A stretch of DNA of 64,000 nucleotides. It comes from Mesostigma viride. Its lineage: Eukaryota > Streptophyta > Mesostigmatophyceae > Mesostigmatales > Mesostigmataceae. The stretch spans positions 799,473-863,472 of the forward strand of contig RPFO01000082.1 of NCBI GenBank assembly GCA_009746045.1, given 5' to 3'. The notes beneath the pieces are model-generated. The model made no database searches. It worked only from the letters and a program-made list of their open reading frames with translations, and was not told where the DNA came from. This document shows positions 55,201-64,000 of the stretch, one piece after another (the stretch's first letter is position 1; each line of letters opens with the position of its first letter). The position numbers and the translations under genes are program-made.

Positions 55201-55634
55201 ATGTAAACGATGTCCTCCGTAAGTTCTACCGCCTCGCCCGGCTCGGGCTGTGCCTCAGGGATATCTGCGGAGGGCAAGCTGCGGTGGCAAGGGATGAGGC
55301 CAAACCGGCCTTTGGGCTTCCGAGAACAATCGTCCTGTGGATCTGCCAGAACGACAGCATGGCAGTCACGAAGACCAGTCAAACTCGCACTGCAAATCAG
55401 TCTGGAAGGGAGAACAACAAGCGCCATGTCAATATAAAAACTGAAGTGTATTCGTCCGTCACAACAATGCATACCATTGTTTATCGACTGACCTGATGCT
55501 TGACTGCTGCCGCTAATGGCATCACCAAGCAGCTTCCACCTGCGCTTGGCGAGCAGGCCATTGGCCATCTTATATCGCGGCGTGCCTTCTATTATGCGAT
55601 CTCGTCGTAGCGCCTGTAAAAGGCCTAGCCGCAC
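49284..55634 (-). CDS. Calmodulin-lysine N-methyltransferase homologue (6 exons)
   Basis: The exons are 55634-55493, 55342-55132, 54138-53995, 53034-52919, 51652-51523 and 50028-49284. All phases fit and give 495 aa. N-terminus: [20 protein letters not shown]. Exon 3 has [16 protein letters not shown], the class hallmark. Exon 4 has [14 protein letters not shown] (SAM motif I) and [11 protein letters not shown]. Exon 5 has [10 protein letters not shown] and FDVLIASDC. The last exon has [33 protein letters not shown] and [13 protein letters not shown]...[14 protein letters not shown], very close to the plant CaM KMT ending. It trimethylates a calmodulin lysine in known members. An insertion of about 150 residues, rich in Gly, Ala, Pro and Ser, sits between LLRD and LLLNPPRGG without an evident intron, making the protein longer than the usual ~300-330 aa. 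The exon 1-2 junction was chosen because CTGGCAG-ATCC restores the phase; the nearer TTTGCAG does not. Confidence 0.9.
50587..50995. repeat. About 34-38 bp tandem repeat in CaM KMT intron 5
   Basis: About eleven units of ACTATAAATAGATGCATATGC...TACACCGGAG. A higher-order duplication of several units is also visible (50690-50790 recurs at 50835-50940). Confidence 0.9.
51085..51125 (-). other. tRNA-like B-box sequence
   Basis: The minus strand reads GGTCGCTGGTTCGATTCCGCC, with an exact pol III B-box GGTTCGATTCC. No A-box at the right distance and no acceptor pairing were found, so it is a SINE or tRNA relict, not a gene. Confidence 0.35.
52060..52625. repeat. (TTTCTG)n hexanucleotide array in CaM KMT intron 4
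   Basis: About 90 hexamer units, with GTTGTT variants at intervals and a TTTGCTGTTGC version at the left end. The frames across it are artefacts. Confidence 0.95.
52729..52935 (-). repeat. 59-bp tandem repeat carrying the exon-4 donor
   Basis: Exon 4 ends CTTGTGGTGGAGC followed by gtatcc (52919/52918). Three more copies of CCCTTGTGGTGGAG(T/C)-gtatcc follow in the intron at 59-bp steps, each with AATTTTCTTTATTC. Two units are identical over the full 59 bp. Confidence 0.9.
54830..55128 (-). repeat. About 59-60 bp tandem repeat in CaM KMT intron 2
   Basis: About five copies of GTGACAACG(T/A)G(T/C)CACCAAGGACATG...CATGCATGCGAC, beginning within ten bases of the exon-2 donor (55131). Confidence 0.85.
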
Positions 55635-56380
55635 GCTAATGCCAGCATCTATTCACAAGAATCTGAGTCATGGCAATGCACCTGTACTGCAACGCACAGA
55701 GTTTAAATTCAGGGGCGAAGGTCTACGTCCTTCACGATGCGAAGTTCGTAAATAAAGCCCGGCAGTAAAGGCAGGCAAGCACGTACAGGCAGGACCTAAT
55801 GAGCCACTGACATGGTCCAAACTTGGCCGAGTCTCGCTAGACGTATACTATCCATGTTGTATACTGCCCGAAAATATATATCAATGCACAGTTCGTCTCT
55901 CTGCACAGAGGTTGCCCATGGAAGTTGCCAGGGAATTCTTTACCTGCGCGGCGTTGCCCTCTAGCGAAGACTGAATGACATCGTCTTAGCTTCGGCCAGG
56001 TGCGGTTTGCACTTCACAGAAGTGCGATCTTTGGCAACAGAATTGCCGTGGACACGTGTCAATCCCTGAAAGCACGCCAAGCTTGCGATCCACAAACGGC
56101 GGTGTCCGTTGTTACGTGCTACAGTCTGCGCCCGCAACGTGCATACTAGGCACAAGAGTCATGGCGGGCAGAGAGTTCTTACAATTTTGCAAAAATGAGG
56201 CTTAACATTTTCAGGGTATCAAATCCTGCTAATCAAGTCAGTTAAGTGCTAGGACAGGTCTACAACTGGCAAATTGTCTGTACGCGCTGGTAGTGGCTAA
56301 CGCATGGACACTGACTAGTCCAGGTAGTGGCATGGCTAATTTCCTTTCAGGGACCGGCCGGACCGCACGCTGAAGCCTAT
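55635..56380. promoter_or_regulatory. Shared upstream region of the two divergent methyltransferase genes
   Basis: Start codons at 55634 (minus) and 56381 (plus) are 746 bp apart with no coding sequence between them. Both promoters and any 5' UTR introns lie here. An acceptor at 56350 suggests that the plus-strand gene has a 5' exon that I could not place. Confidence 0.5.
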
Positions 56381-59300
56381 ATGATGGATGTACTTCCTTT
56401 CTTGAGCAGCATACCCGCTGATTTCCAGGGGAAAGAGGTTAACTACATCCGCGATCTAGTAGAATTCCTCAGGGAATATCAATGGCTTTTTCGCTGCCAC
56501 GTCGTGGACTTTTTCGTGGTGAGCATCCGTGGTTCAATTTGGATTAAGTGCGCCAATTTTCCTTTTTGAATGGTCAGCAATCCTCAAGAATATGCTGGAA
56601 GAGTGAAAGCCTTGACATGTTGGCACGTTTATTCAAGAGCAACATCACATCCATCAGCTAATGCAATTCTGTCGAATGCCTGCGTGTCTGGAATTGTACC
56701 GCGTTTGTTGCAATGGCTTTTCTTCCCTGCAGGACAAGCATTGGAAAAACATGGACCCGGAATGGCTAGAGTCGTTGCGGACCGCGACCATGGCAGACCT
56801 CCTTGACATGCCGTCTGGTATTTATAAGGTATGCCATGCCCGGAATATTGGCACTCGATGCAAACAAGCCTTCCCATTATCTTTCATAGTCTTGCCGCTG
56901 CCTTCAGGTCTGGTATGGAATGGATCGACAACCCTTGAGTGTGGGCAGCTCCGCAGAAGACGCATTTCAGCGTTGCAGTCAAGGGTAGCTTGTGGCATAT
57001 GACCGTTACCAGCTCACCCCCTTGAGGATGTGAGGAGTTTCAATGAGGTATCCACGTTCCCTTGCTGCCCTACAACACATGCACATTGCAAGGAGAGACA
57101 GAGTTGCTTGCCGCACTCTCCTCTGAGCTACGCCTGCCCGGTCATGTACACTTCATGCAACTTCATTTTACTTAATGGTAAAAACCCACCACATGGTAAC
57201 TACACTGTACGTTATGTAGATAGTCATGTCTTGCCCTGTGTTCCACTGTGAGCGAGTTATCACGGTTCACTCCATGCCATATCTCTTATTCTGTGTAAGT
57301 GGCCCACCATGCTTTCGTGGCATCACAATGGTGCGTCTCACGCATCCATGCACTCGTCGTTTGCCCGATGACAGAATGAGTGGCCCTCGACCCTCCAGCG
57401 CTTCGTGGCCCAGGCAAGGAGGCTGACGCTGACGAGGGAGCCCGCAGCCACATCCGCCGCAACCCCACCGGTGCGCCCAAAACCATGTCTCAGCAAATGT
57501 GGCTTTGCTTACGTAGCAGATACAAACCGTGCTGACCTCGCCATGGATTTGTGCTGACCTCGCAATGGTGTTGGTGGGAGTGAGCGGTATAGTGCCACGT
57601 GGCGTCTTAGCTAGAGGCAGCGTCAGGCCGCGGTGCGTCTCACCTACTGGTAGGGTTGTTTCGGCTGTGCAGGGAGCATGTGCCTCCGTTCCATTTTGAA
57701 CGAAGGCAGAAAGCATGTGCCCTGGCCCGATGTCTTGGTATGGCGTGTTGAGGGTAGTGCAGGGAGCCTGTGCCCCGCCCCTCCCCTTGCTGGTTCCGTT
57801 GCGTGCATACCTTGTGACGACATTTTCGCAGGTTGTGTGTGCACCCGCCCCCTCCACTTGCTGGTTGTGGTTCATGCCGCATCCCAGGGGCCGCAGGTGG
57901 CTGCGCCGCCCTCTGCTGGAGTCATGCCGCCCCTCCCCCTGGGCGGCTCCCTGCCGGTGCCCCGGCCCATCGGGCGTGTGCTGGCGCAAGGGATGAGCCC
58001 CAAGAAGAAGCACGAGGTGCGGTTGCTAGTTGTTGAACCTTCAGGGTTGTGCGGCCTGATAAACCCCAAGAAGAAGCACGAGGAGCATGAGGCACGCTTG
58101 CTAGTGATACATACAAGCCTTATATTTTTACAACTTCCTTTATTTCTCATAAGATACGGGATGATGGCAAATAGACAGAAACTTTACAACTTCCTTTATT
58201 CCTTATAAGATACGGGATGATGGCAAATAAATAGAAACCTTTCGTGGCAGCTCACGATTACTTTGGCACAATACCAAGTCAACAGTCAACTACAGAGTGG
58301 GGGCGGTTCTTGTCAGTTGATCAAGGAATGCAGGACGGCGCAAGTCTGCACCATCGTGGGAGGCAGCAGGGGGCTGTCGATGCTGTTTCCGCGGTCACGG
58401 CGGCTGTGTACCGTTACAGCACGTCTTCCTGCTCATGGGTAGGCACGTGTTCTAGACCTTTTATTGGGCAGGGGTTGCGATGTTTGGTGATGGGATGGGA
58501 TTCGTGTCATGGGCAGGGGTTGCGATGTTTGGTGATGGGATGGGGTTCGTGTCATGGGCAGGGGTTGCGATGTTTGGTGATGGGATGGGGTTCGTGTCAT
58601 GGGCAGGGGTTGCGATGTTTGGTGATGGGGTTCGTGTCATGGGCAGGGGTTGCGATGTTTGGTGATGGGATGGGGTTCGTGTCATGGGCAGGGGTTGCGA
58701 TGTTTGGTGATGGGATGGGATTCGTGTCATGGGCAGGGGTTGCGATGTTTGGTGATGGGATGGGGTTCGTGTCATGGGCAGGGGTTGCGATGTTTGGTGA
58801 TGGGATGGGGTTCGTGTCATGGGCAGGGGTTGCGATGTTTGGTGATGGGATGGGGTTCGTGTCATGGGCAGGGGTTGCGATGTTTGGTGATGGGATGGGG
58901 TTCGTGTCATGGGCAGGGGTTGCGATGTTTGGTGATGGGATGGGGTTCGTGTCATGGGCAGGGGTTGCGATGTTTGGTGATGGGGTTCGTGTCATGGGCA
59001 GGGGTTGCGATGTTTGGTGATGGGATGGGGTTCGTGTCATGGGCAGGGGTTGCGATGTTTGGTGATGGGATGGGATTCGTGTCATGGGCAGGGGTTGTGA
59101 TGTTTGGTGATGGGATGGGGTTCGTGTCATGGGCAGGGGTTGCGATGTTTGGTGATGGGATGGGGTTCGTGTCATGGGCAGGGGTTGCGATGTTTGGTGA
59201 TGGGATGGGGTTCGTGTCATGGGCAGGGGTTGCGATGTTTGGTGATGGGGTTCGTGTCATGGGCAGGGGTTGCGATGTTTGGTGATGGGATGGGATTCGT

Positions 59301-62300
59301 GTCATGGGCAGGGGTTGCGATGTTTGGTGATGGGATGGGGTTCGTGTCATGGGCAGGGGTTGCGATGTTTGGTGATGGGATGGGGTTCGTGTCATGGGCA
59401 GGGGTTGCGATGTTTGGTGATGGGATGGGGTTCGTGTCATGGGCAGGGGGTGTGATGGGATCCGCGGGGAGAAGCATCCCATCCTGTGACAAGCCGTGTC
59501 GTGACCATGGACTAAGCATTGATATGGTCATGAATGGACTACTCCACCCTTATTCCCACAGAGCACGGCACATGGAGGTTTCTGCTCTCTTCCCCTCCCG
59601 CATTCTTTGACCGTTCATCGGCAGCATGGCCCGGGCTTGCTATTTTGGCTACACTGCTCCCCCTCCCCCTTCCCCCCCTGTCGCCCACGTTCCATCATCG
59701 AGACTCTTATTGTTACTCAAGCCAATTCAGTCAGGCTGCCTCCCTCTGTGGGAGCCAGGCACCTGCCACCTCATCTCCAGCGCACACAATCCAGTACTGC
59801 CCCATCGCCGTCTGTGATCCCCTCGCATTTCTTCTCCAGCAAGCCCCCCTGTGGTGTGCCTCCTACCCACCCCTTCCTCCCGTGTGCTTATCCACGAGGC
59901 TAGATGCAGGTGTCCTCAGGCAAGCAACTCTTCCAGCCTAGCCCCTTTAGGACTTCACTGATGAATCGCCTGCGATGTGCTGGTCATGCCCCACGCCCCA
60001 TACACTACGCCCACGTGTGGGCGTCCCACAGGTTGCGCGGCTGGCAGCATTAGTGGCCGCGGTCGCATCGGCCACCCAGGCCAAGCTCGTCCTGGACATG
60101 GGCGCGGGCCAGGTAATGTCGGCGACGTGCCACATGCGGCCTTTGTTGGATAAATGGGTGCACCCGTTTGCTGCCTGAGACCTGTGATGTTTAGGGAATC
60201 CTGGTACGGAATAAGGCCAACTGGTGTTCTCACACGGCGTGTGCAGAGCCGGCCAGCTGCGTTGTGTGGGGTGCTGGGCATTCATGTGACAGGTGGTTGT
60301 GCCATGACGTGGGTGACTTAGGTGTTGTGTGGGGTTCTGAGCATTCATGCCGTTGGTGCTGAGGGCAGGGACTGGCCCATTCCTTCCTCGCTACTCGTTT
60401 CAGGATTGGGCCCATGGTTGTCTGCCATCGCCCGCGATTGCAAGGGCCCCGGTTGCCTGCCAGCGAGGAACCTAGATCAAGTGCTTGTGTCTTCAGCACT
60501 CCTTGGCGCATCCGCGCTCGCATGTTTCCTGTAGCCAGCAATTGGAATATGTTGCGCACGGGCCCCTGGTCTTCACGCACACTCACTCACTCACTCACTC
60601 ACTCACCCACCCACCCACCCACCCACCCACCCACCCACCCACCCACCCACCCACCCACCCACCCACCCACCCACCCACCCACCCACCCACCCACCCACCC
60701 ACCCACCCACCCACCCACCCACCCACCCACCCACTCACTCACTCACTCACTCGCTCACTCACTCACTCTTCCACTCACTCTTCCACTCACTCACATACAT
60801 ACATACACACACAATACTACACTACAGTGTACACAGCCACAGCGTGCAGGCATATCCCCGGCCCCCCAATCCCCAGCTATTCATCAAACCATTCAAATGG
60901 CCGGCACTCACCAAGTGCCCACCCGTTACATACCCCGGATAGGCCTCTCACATAACGCCGCCCTAGCTGGTTTTGCCAAGCAAGCTACCTTCCAGCTGCC
61001 GTGAGACCGGTGAACGTCACATCCTGTCGCGCGTGCCGCTTGTCCATGGGCCCGTGCCCATGCCGATGGGATGCAGCCCTTTCGGTTCTACATGCCTACA
61101 GGCCAGGAATGCACTGCATTCCTTTGCGCATATTATGTATTGAGACCTACCAACTAAGGTTACGTAAATGTAGTAGGACTGGCATGCCCTTTCGCACCCA
61201 TCACAACCCTGCTGGTGGTGGGGACCTGGAGAGTCCCTTTGGTGGGGCATGCGGGTGCCCCGTCCCCTGCATATCTCTCTCATGCATTTTTTTTTTCTGT
61301 TTGTTCTACCCCTTCCCACCATGTTCTCATCATGCCCTCACCAACCAACCACCTTGCCATGTCCATCATGCCCTGCCACTCCGCGCGTGCGCATGAATGT
61401 AGCGCCTCACGTTGCCATATAACCAAACACTTCTAATGCTATCATACTCCACCGCGCCTCGCCTCGTCACGCATGCACAGGGATACTTGTCGCAGATCCT
61501 GTCCTACCAGTACGGCCTCCGCACCGTCGCCATTGACAGCTGTGCGGACCACGCGTCGGTCGTCAACCGGCGCGGTGCCCGCATCCTGCGCCACCTCCGC
61601 AACTGCCTCTCGCGCGCACAGGCATCCGTCACGGTGCAGAGCCATCCACATGGCTCCAAGGCCGGGCCAGCGCATGGAAACGCGCCAGGTGGCGCTGCGA
61701 CAGCTGCGGGGGACCATGTGGCACTCTCGGGTGCCGTGCCATCATCCAAAAATAGTGACACATGCGCCCCCTCCAGTGACAGGGGCGCCGGGCTTGCTGT
61801 AACGGATGCCAGTGGTCAGGGTCAGGGACGGATGGGGCCAGGGGAGGCGGCTGCAGAGGGGGGCTCGGGTCGCGGCGAGGGTGGGACTCCCAGGGAGGCA
61901 GCGGCAGGGACCGGGACTGGCCCCCCCCTTGACTTTTCCCCCGCGCTGCGAGGTGTGCACGCGGTCACCCTGGCCATACGGCCCTCCATGGGGGGGAAGG
62001 AGCTGGCGTCCGCACTGCAGTCGGGGCTGGTGGCAGGTGAGCGTGCCGTATGACAGAGGTGAATGTGCTGTGACGGAGGTGATTACACTGGGGTCGGACC
62101 TGGTACCCTGTGCTCGTTTTAGACTTGGCACAACGAGCACTGCCTGCTACCGTGTGTGTCGCAGGGCTCTGGCGCACATGCTTGCGGGGATGGGGTGGGC
62201 CCGGTGGGGGGCATCTGGCGCCGAGAAAACTCCCTCAGATGGTTCTCGCATATGCTACCGCGCATGACAGGCTGTGACGGCTCTGTGTGTGCACAGGGTA

Positions 62301-63102
62301 GGGGATGCTCTCTTCTTCCTGCCTGCTGATTGCTCGCTCCTATGGCCACCGCGATGGGGTCGGTCGCGCGTTGTTGAGGCCTTGGTAAGGCCTTGCAGGG
62401 GTGTTTCTGCGGGGGGGTTGTGACTGCCAGCTAGCGAGGTGCGCGTTGTCGGTGGCTGAACGGGGTAGGCCTGGAGTTGCCATGCGGGGCTGTGGGACCA
62501 GCATCGCAACTAATGACGCCTAGACCCCAGTTCCCGTCTAGGCGTGCGTGTTGCTAGTAATTGTGTGTTTGCCTGGGCGCTGCTTCTTAGCAAAGTGTTT
62601 TGAAAAATTCGCTCACAAGTGTTCCTAATGGCTTAATGGCTGCTTCACATGCTGCTGACCTGCCTGGCTGCGCACCATCCACTTCTAAACGCGCTGACCT
62701 GCCTGGCTGCGCGCCATCCCCTTCTTGACGTGCTGACCTGCCTGGCTGCGCACCATCCCCTTCTTGACGTGCTGGCCTGCCTGGCTGCGCACCATCCCCT
62801 TCTTGACTTGCTGGCCTGCCTGGCTGCGCACCATCCCCCTGTGATGTTGATGCTCCCATGCGGCAAGCAGGCGCAGTTGCTTCGGGCACACGTTCCTTGG
62901 ACCATCCCAAGCATGTAGGCGACGACACTCGCAGTATCGTGTCTGCCACGGAAGATGTGCCAGCAGCCGGCAGCGTGGCAAATGCCAGCAGCGGGGACTT
63001 TGACGGTCTACCGCAGGACGTGGTGAAGGAGATAGCAAGTGGCGGTCCGGTCCTGCTGGTGGGCCTGCACGCGTGCGGCGACCTCTCGGCAACCATGATC
63101 CG
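56381..63102 (+). CDS. METTL25/METTL25B-type methyltransferase, 3' end beyond the window
   Basis: The exons are 56351-56518 (ATG at 56381), 56733-56828, 57375-57470, 57888-58016, 60032-60112, 61481-62036 and 62871-63102, all in phase. Residues: LVEFLREYQWLFRCHVVDFFV; DPEWLESLRTATMADLLDMPSG; WPSTLQRFVAQARRL; GMSPKKKHE; LVLDMGAGQ joined to GYLSQIL (SAM motif I across an exon junction); and VLLVGLHACGDLSATMIR. This order is that of METTL25 and METTL25B (RRNAD1), SAM-dependent enzymes; METTL25B-type proteins have been linked to ribosome modification. Exon 6 has a Gly/Ala/Ser-rich insert of about 110 residues. An alternative acceptor at 57896 would remove three codons. A 5' exon may add residues before the ATG. 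The remaining C-terminal exons are outside. Confidence 0.85.
57998..58082 (+). repeat. Duplicated exon end in the METTL25-type gene
   Basis: CCCCAAGAAGAAGCACGAG, the last 19 bases of exon 4, is repeated exactly at 58064-58082, 66 bp downstream, followed again by a GCACGCTTGCTAGT-like flank. The copy reads NPKKKHEEHEARLL if translated and lacks the GT donor. Confidence 0.85.
58464..59455. repeat. 45-bp minisatellite in METTL25-type intron 4
   Basis: About 22 units of GGGATGGGGTTCGTGTCATG...GATGTTTGGTGAT. Some units lack six bases (GGGATG), giving 39 bp. As 45 and 39 are multiples of three, frames stay open on both strands; these are not genes. Confidence 0.95.
60581..60810. repeat. (TCAC)n-(CCAC)n-(TCAC)n microsatellite in METTL25-type intron 5
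   Basis: A central CCAC block (about 60605-60732) sits between TCAC blocks, followed by ATAC and ACAC words. Confidence 0.9.
62645..62840. repeat. 39-bp tandem repeat in METTL25-type intron 6
   Basis: Five units of TGCTG(A/G)CCTGCCTGGCTGCGC with ACCATCCCCTTCTTGAC, ending just before the exon-7 acceptor (62870). Confidence 0.9.
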
Positions 63103-64000
63103 GTGCGTGGTCCCTGTCAGGTAGGGGGCAGTGGGGAGAAGGCGCGGGGGACAAGGCAGGGAAAAGACTGGTGTAAAAATTCAACTTCGCCTAACAAAAT
63201 ATCCGAGCAGCAAGAAAAGCTTTTGCTAACTATGCGTAATGAACGCAAATTAATTAGGTGTTAGAAGGGTTCAAAGTGCTTCATCCCGTGACCATATCTT
63301 CCCATTACTATAATCAATACCCCCGGGTCATCATTTTTTTAGCAAAGGGGTAAAGTTTGCCAATTTTGGATTTCAGTTTGCTATATCCAATAAAGCTAAC
63401 TTATAAATTATCAGAAAAATGAACAACTATCGGGGTTAATGGGAAAACCAATAGATAACGAAAGTGTACACATATTAGATAAGTATTTAAATTTAGTGCC
63501 TGTAGAAGGCAGGGGCCAAGGGGCACAGGGTGGGGGGTGGGCCATGGTAGCAAGTGCACGTGAACAAATTGTAAATGGCACGGTCAGGCCCCCGCACGAC
63601 CATCACCCCCCTTGAATTCGAATCATTTGATTGCTATGAGTGCCGTATCAAAAGATACTGCGGTATTCTGTCCTACACACTTGTCCTGTGAACCCGACGC
63701 CACCCTTACCATTTCTGGCATGCATGCTGAATTCGCTGCACCTCCAGTGTTCCTGCATGAGCCCATCAACAAGCAGAGCCAGTGTTTACTGAGTGCGAAC
63801 CAACGGGCCCCCTTCCCCTCTTGGCTGCTCTTCCCTAGCTCCTCTCTTTTCCGACCAAGCATTCCTGTCTGCCCCTTTCCTCCTTCCATGGCTTTCTCAC
63901 TTCCCCGCCTCCCCTTTGCCTCATCCCCCCTGTTCCCCAACCCCGCTCTTCGCCCTCCCACATCACCAGCATGGCTCTTGAATGGCCCTCTGTCGCGGCC
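63103..64000. other. Intron of the METTL25-type gene; no exon recognised
   Basis: 63180-63480 is AT-rich. The right end is pyrimidine-rich (63800-63960), but no conserved METTL25 segment was found, so the next exon lies beyond base 64000. Confidence 0.45.

Noticed and set aside
55342-55400. Acceptor TTTGCAG near 55390 for CaM KMT exon 2
   Set aside because: It would join exon 1 in the wrong phase and meet a stop. CTGGCAG at 55343 restores the phase and the conserved frame.
58461-59482. CRISPR-like array or repeat protein at the 45-bp minisatellite
   Set aside because: The units are contiguous with no unique spacers, the host is eukaryotic and the array lies inside an intron. Frames are open only because the unit length is a multiple of three.

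Overview
This is a nuclear window from a eukaryote, most likely a green alga. The reasons are: spliced genes with GT-AG introns in both orientations; a PDDEXK_6 (DUF506) protein, a family known from green plants and algae; a calmodulin-lysine methyltransferase whose C-terminus resembles the plant form; a chromodomain-type Ty3/gypsy retrotransposon; and TGTAA, the usual chlorophyte polyadenylation signal, downstream of two genes. The genus cannot be fixed from the sequence alone. Nothing looks bacterial, organellar or viral.

Five host genes could be assembled exon by exon, with splice phases that agree. They are: (1) a PHO4/PiT-family phosphate transporter on the minus strand (11 exons, 16250 to 6913, 637 aa); (2) an mTERF-domain protein on the plus strand (4 exons, 17516 to 24729, 294 aa), head-to-head with the transporter; (3) a PDDEXK_6 protein on the plus strand (2 exons, 36418 to 37367, 259 aa); (4) a calmodulin-lysine N-methyltransferase homologue on the minus strand (6 exons, 55634 to 49284, 495 aa); (5) a METTL25/METTL25B-type methyltransferase on the plus strand, from 56381 to beyond the window edge, head-to-head with the fourth gene. 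There is no operon-like organisation. The functional link is only general: phosphate uptake, organelle gene expression and methyl transfer.

The space between genes (1 to 6.8 kb, 24.7 to 36 kb, 37.4 to 49 kb) is layered mobile DNA. It holds the 3' end of a chromodomain Ty3/gypsy element with its LTR; a complete hAT transposon (27770-32587) with terminal inverted repeats and an 8-bp target duplication; at least four LINE families, one full-length at 42323-47674; a piggyBac transposase fragment; and tRNA-derived SINE-like repeats. Several insertion boundaries are fixed exactly by target-site duplications, so the nesting order can be read.

The introns are unusually rich in tandem repeats, from tetranucleotides to 79-bp units. 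The most striking observation is that several arrays start at a 5' splice site and repeat the exon end together with its GT donor. This happens in four different genes. Most long open frames in the window are translations of such arrays and are not genes.
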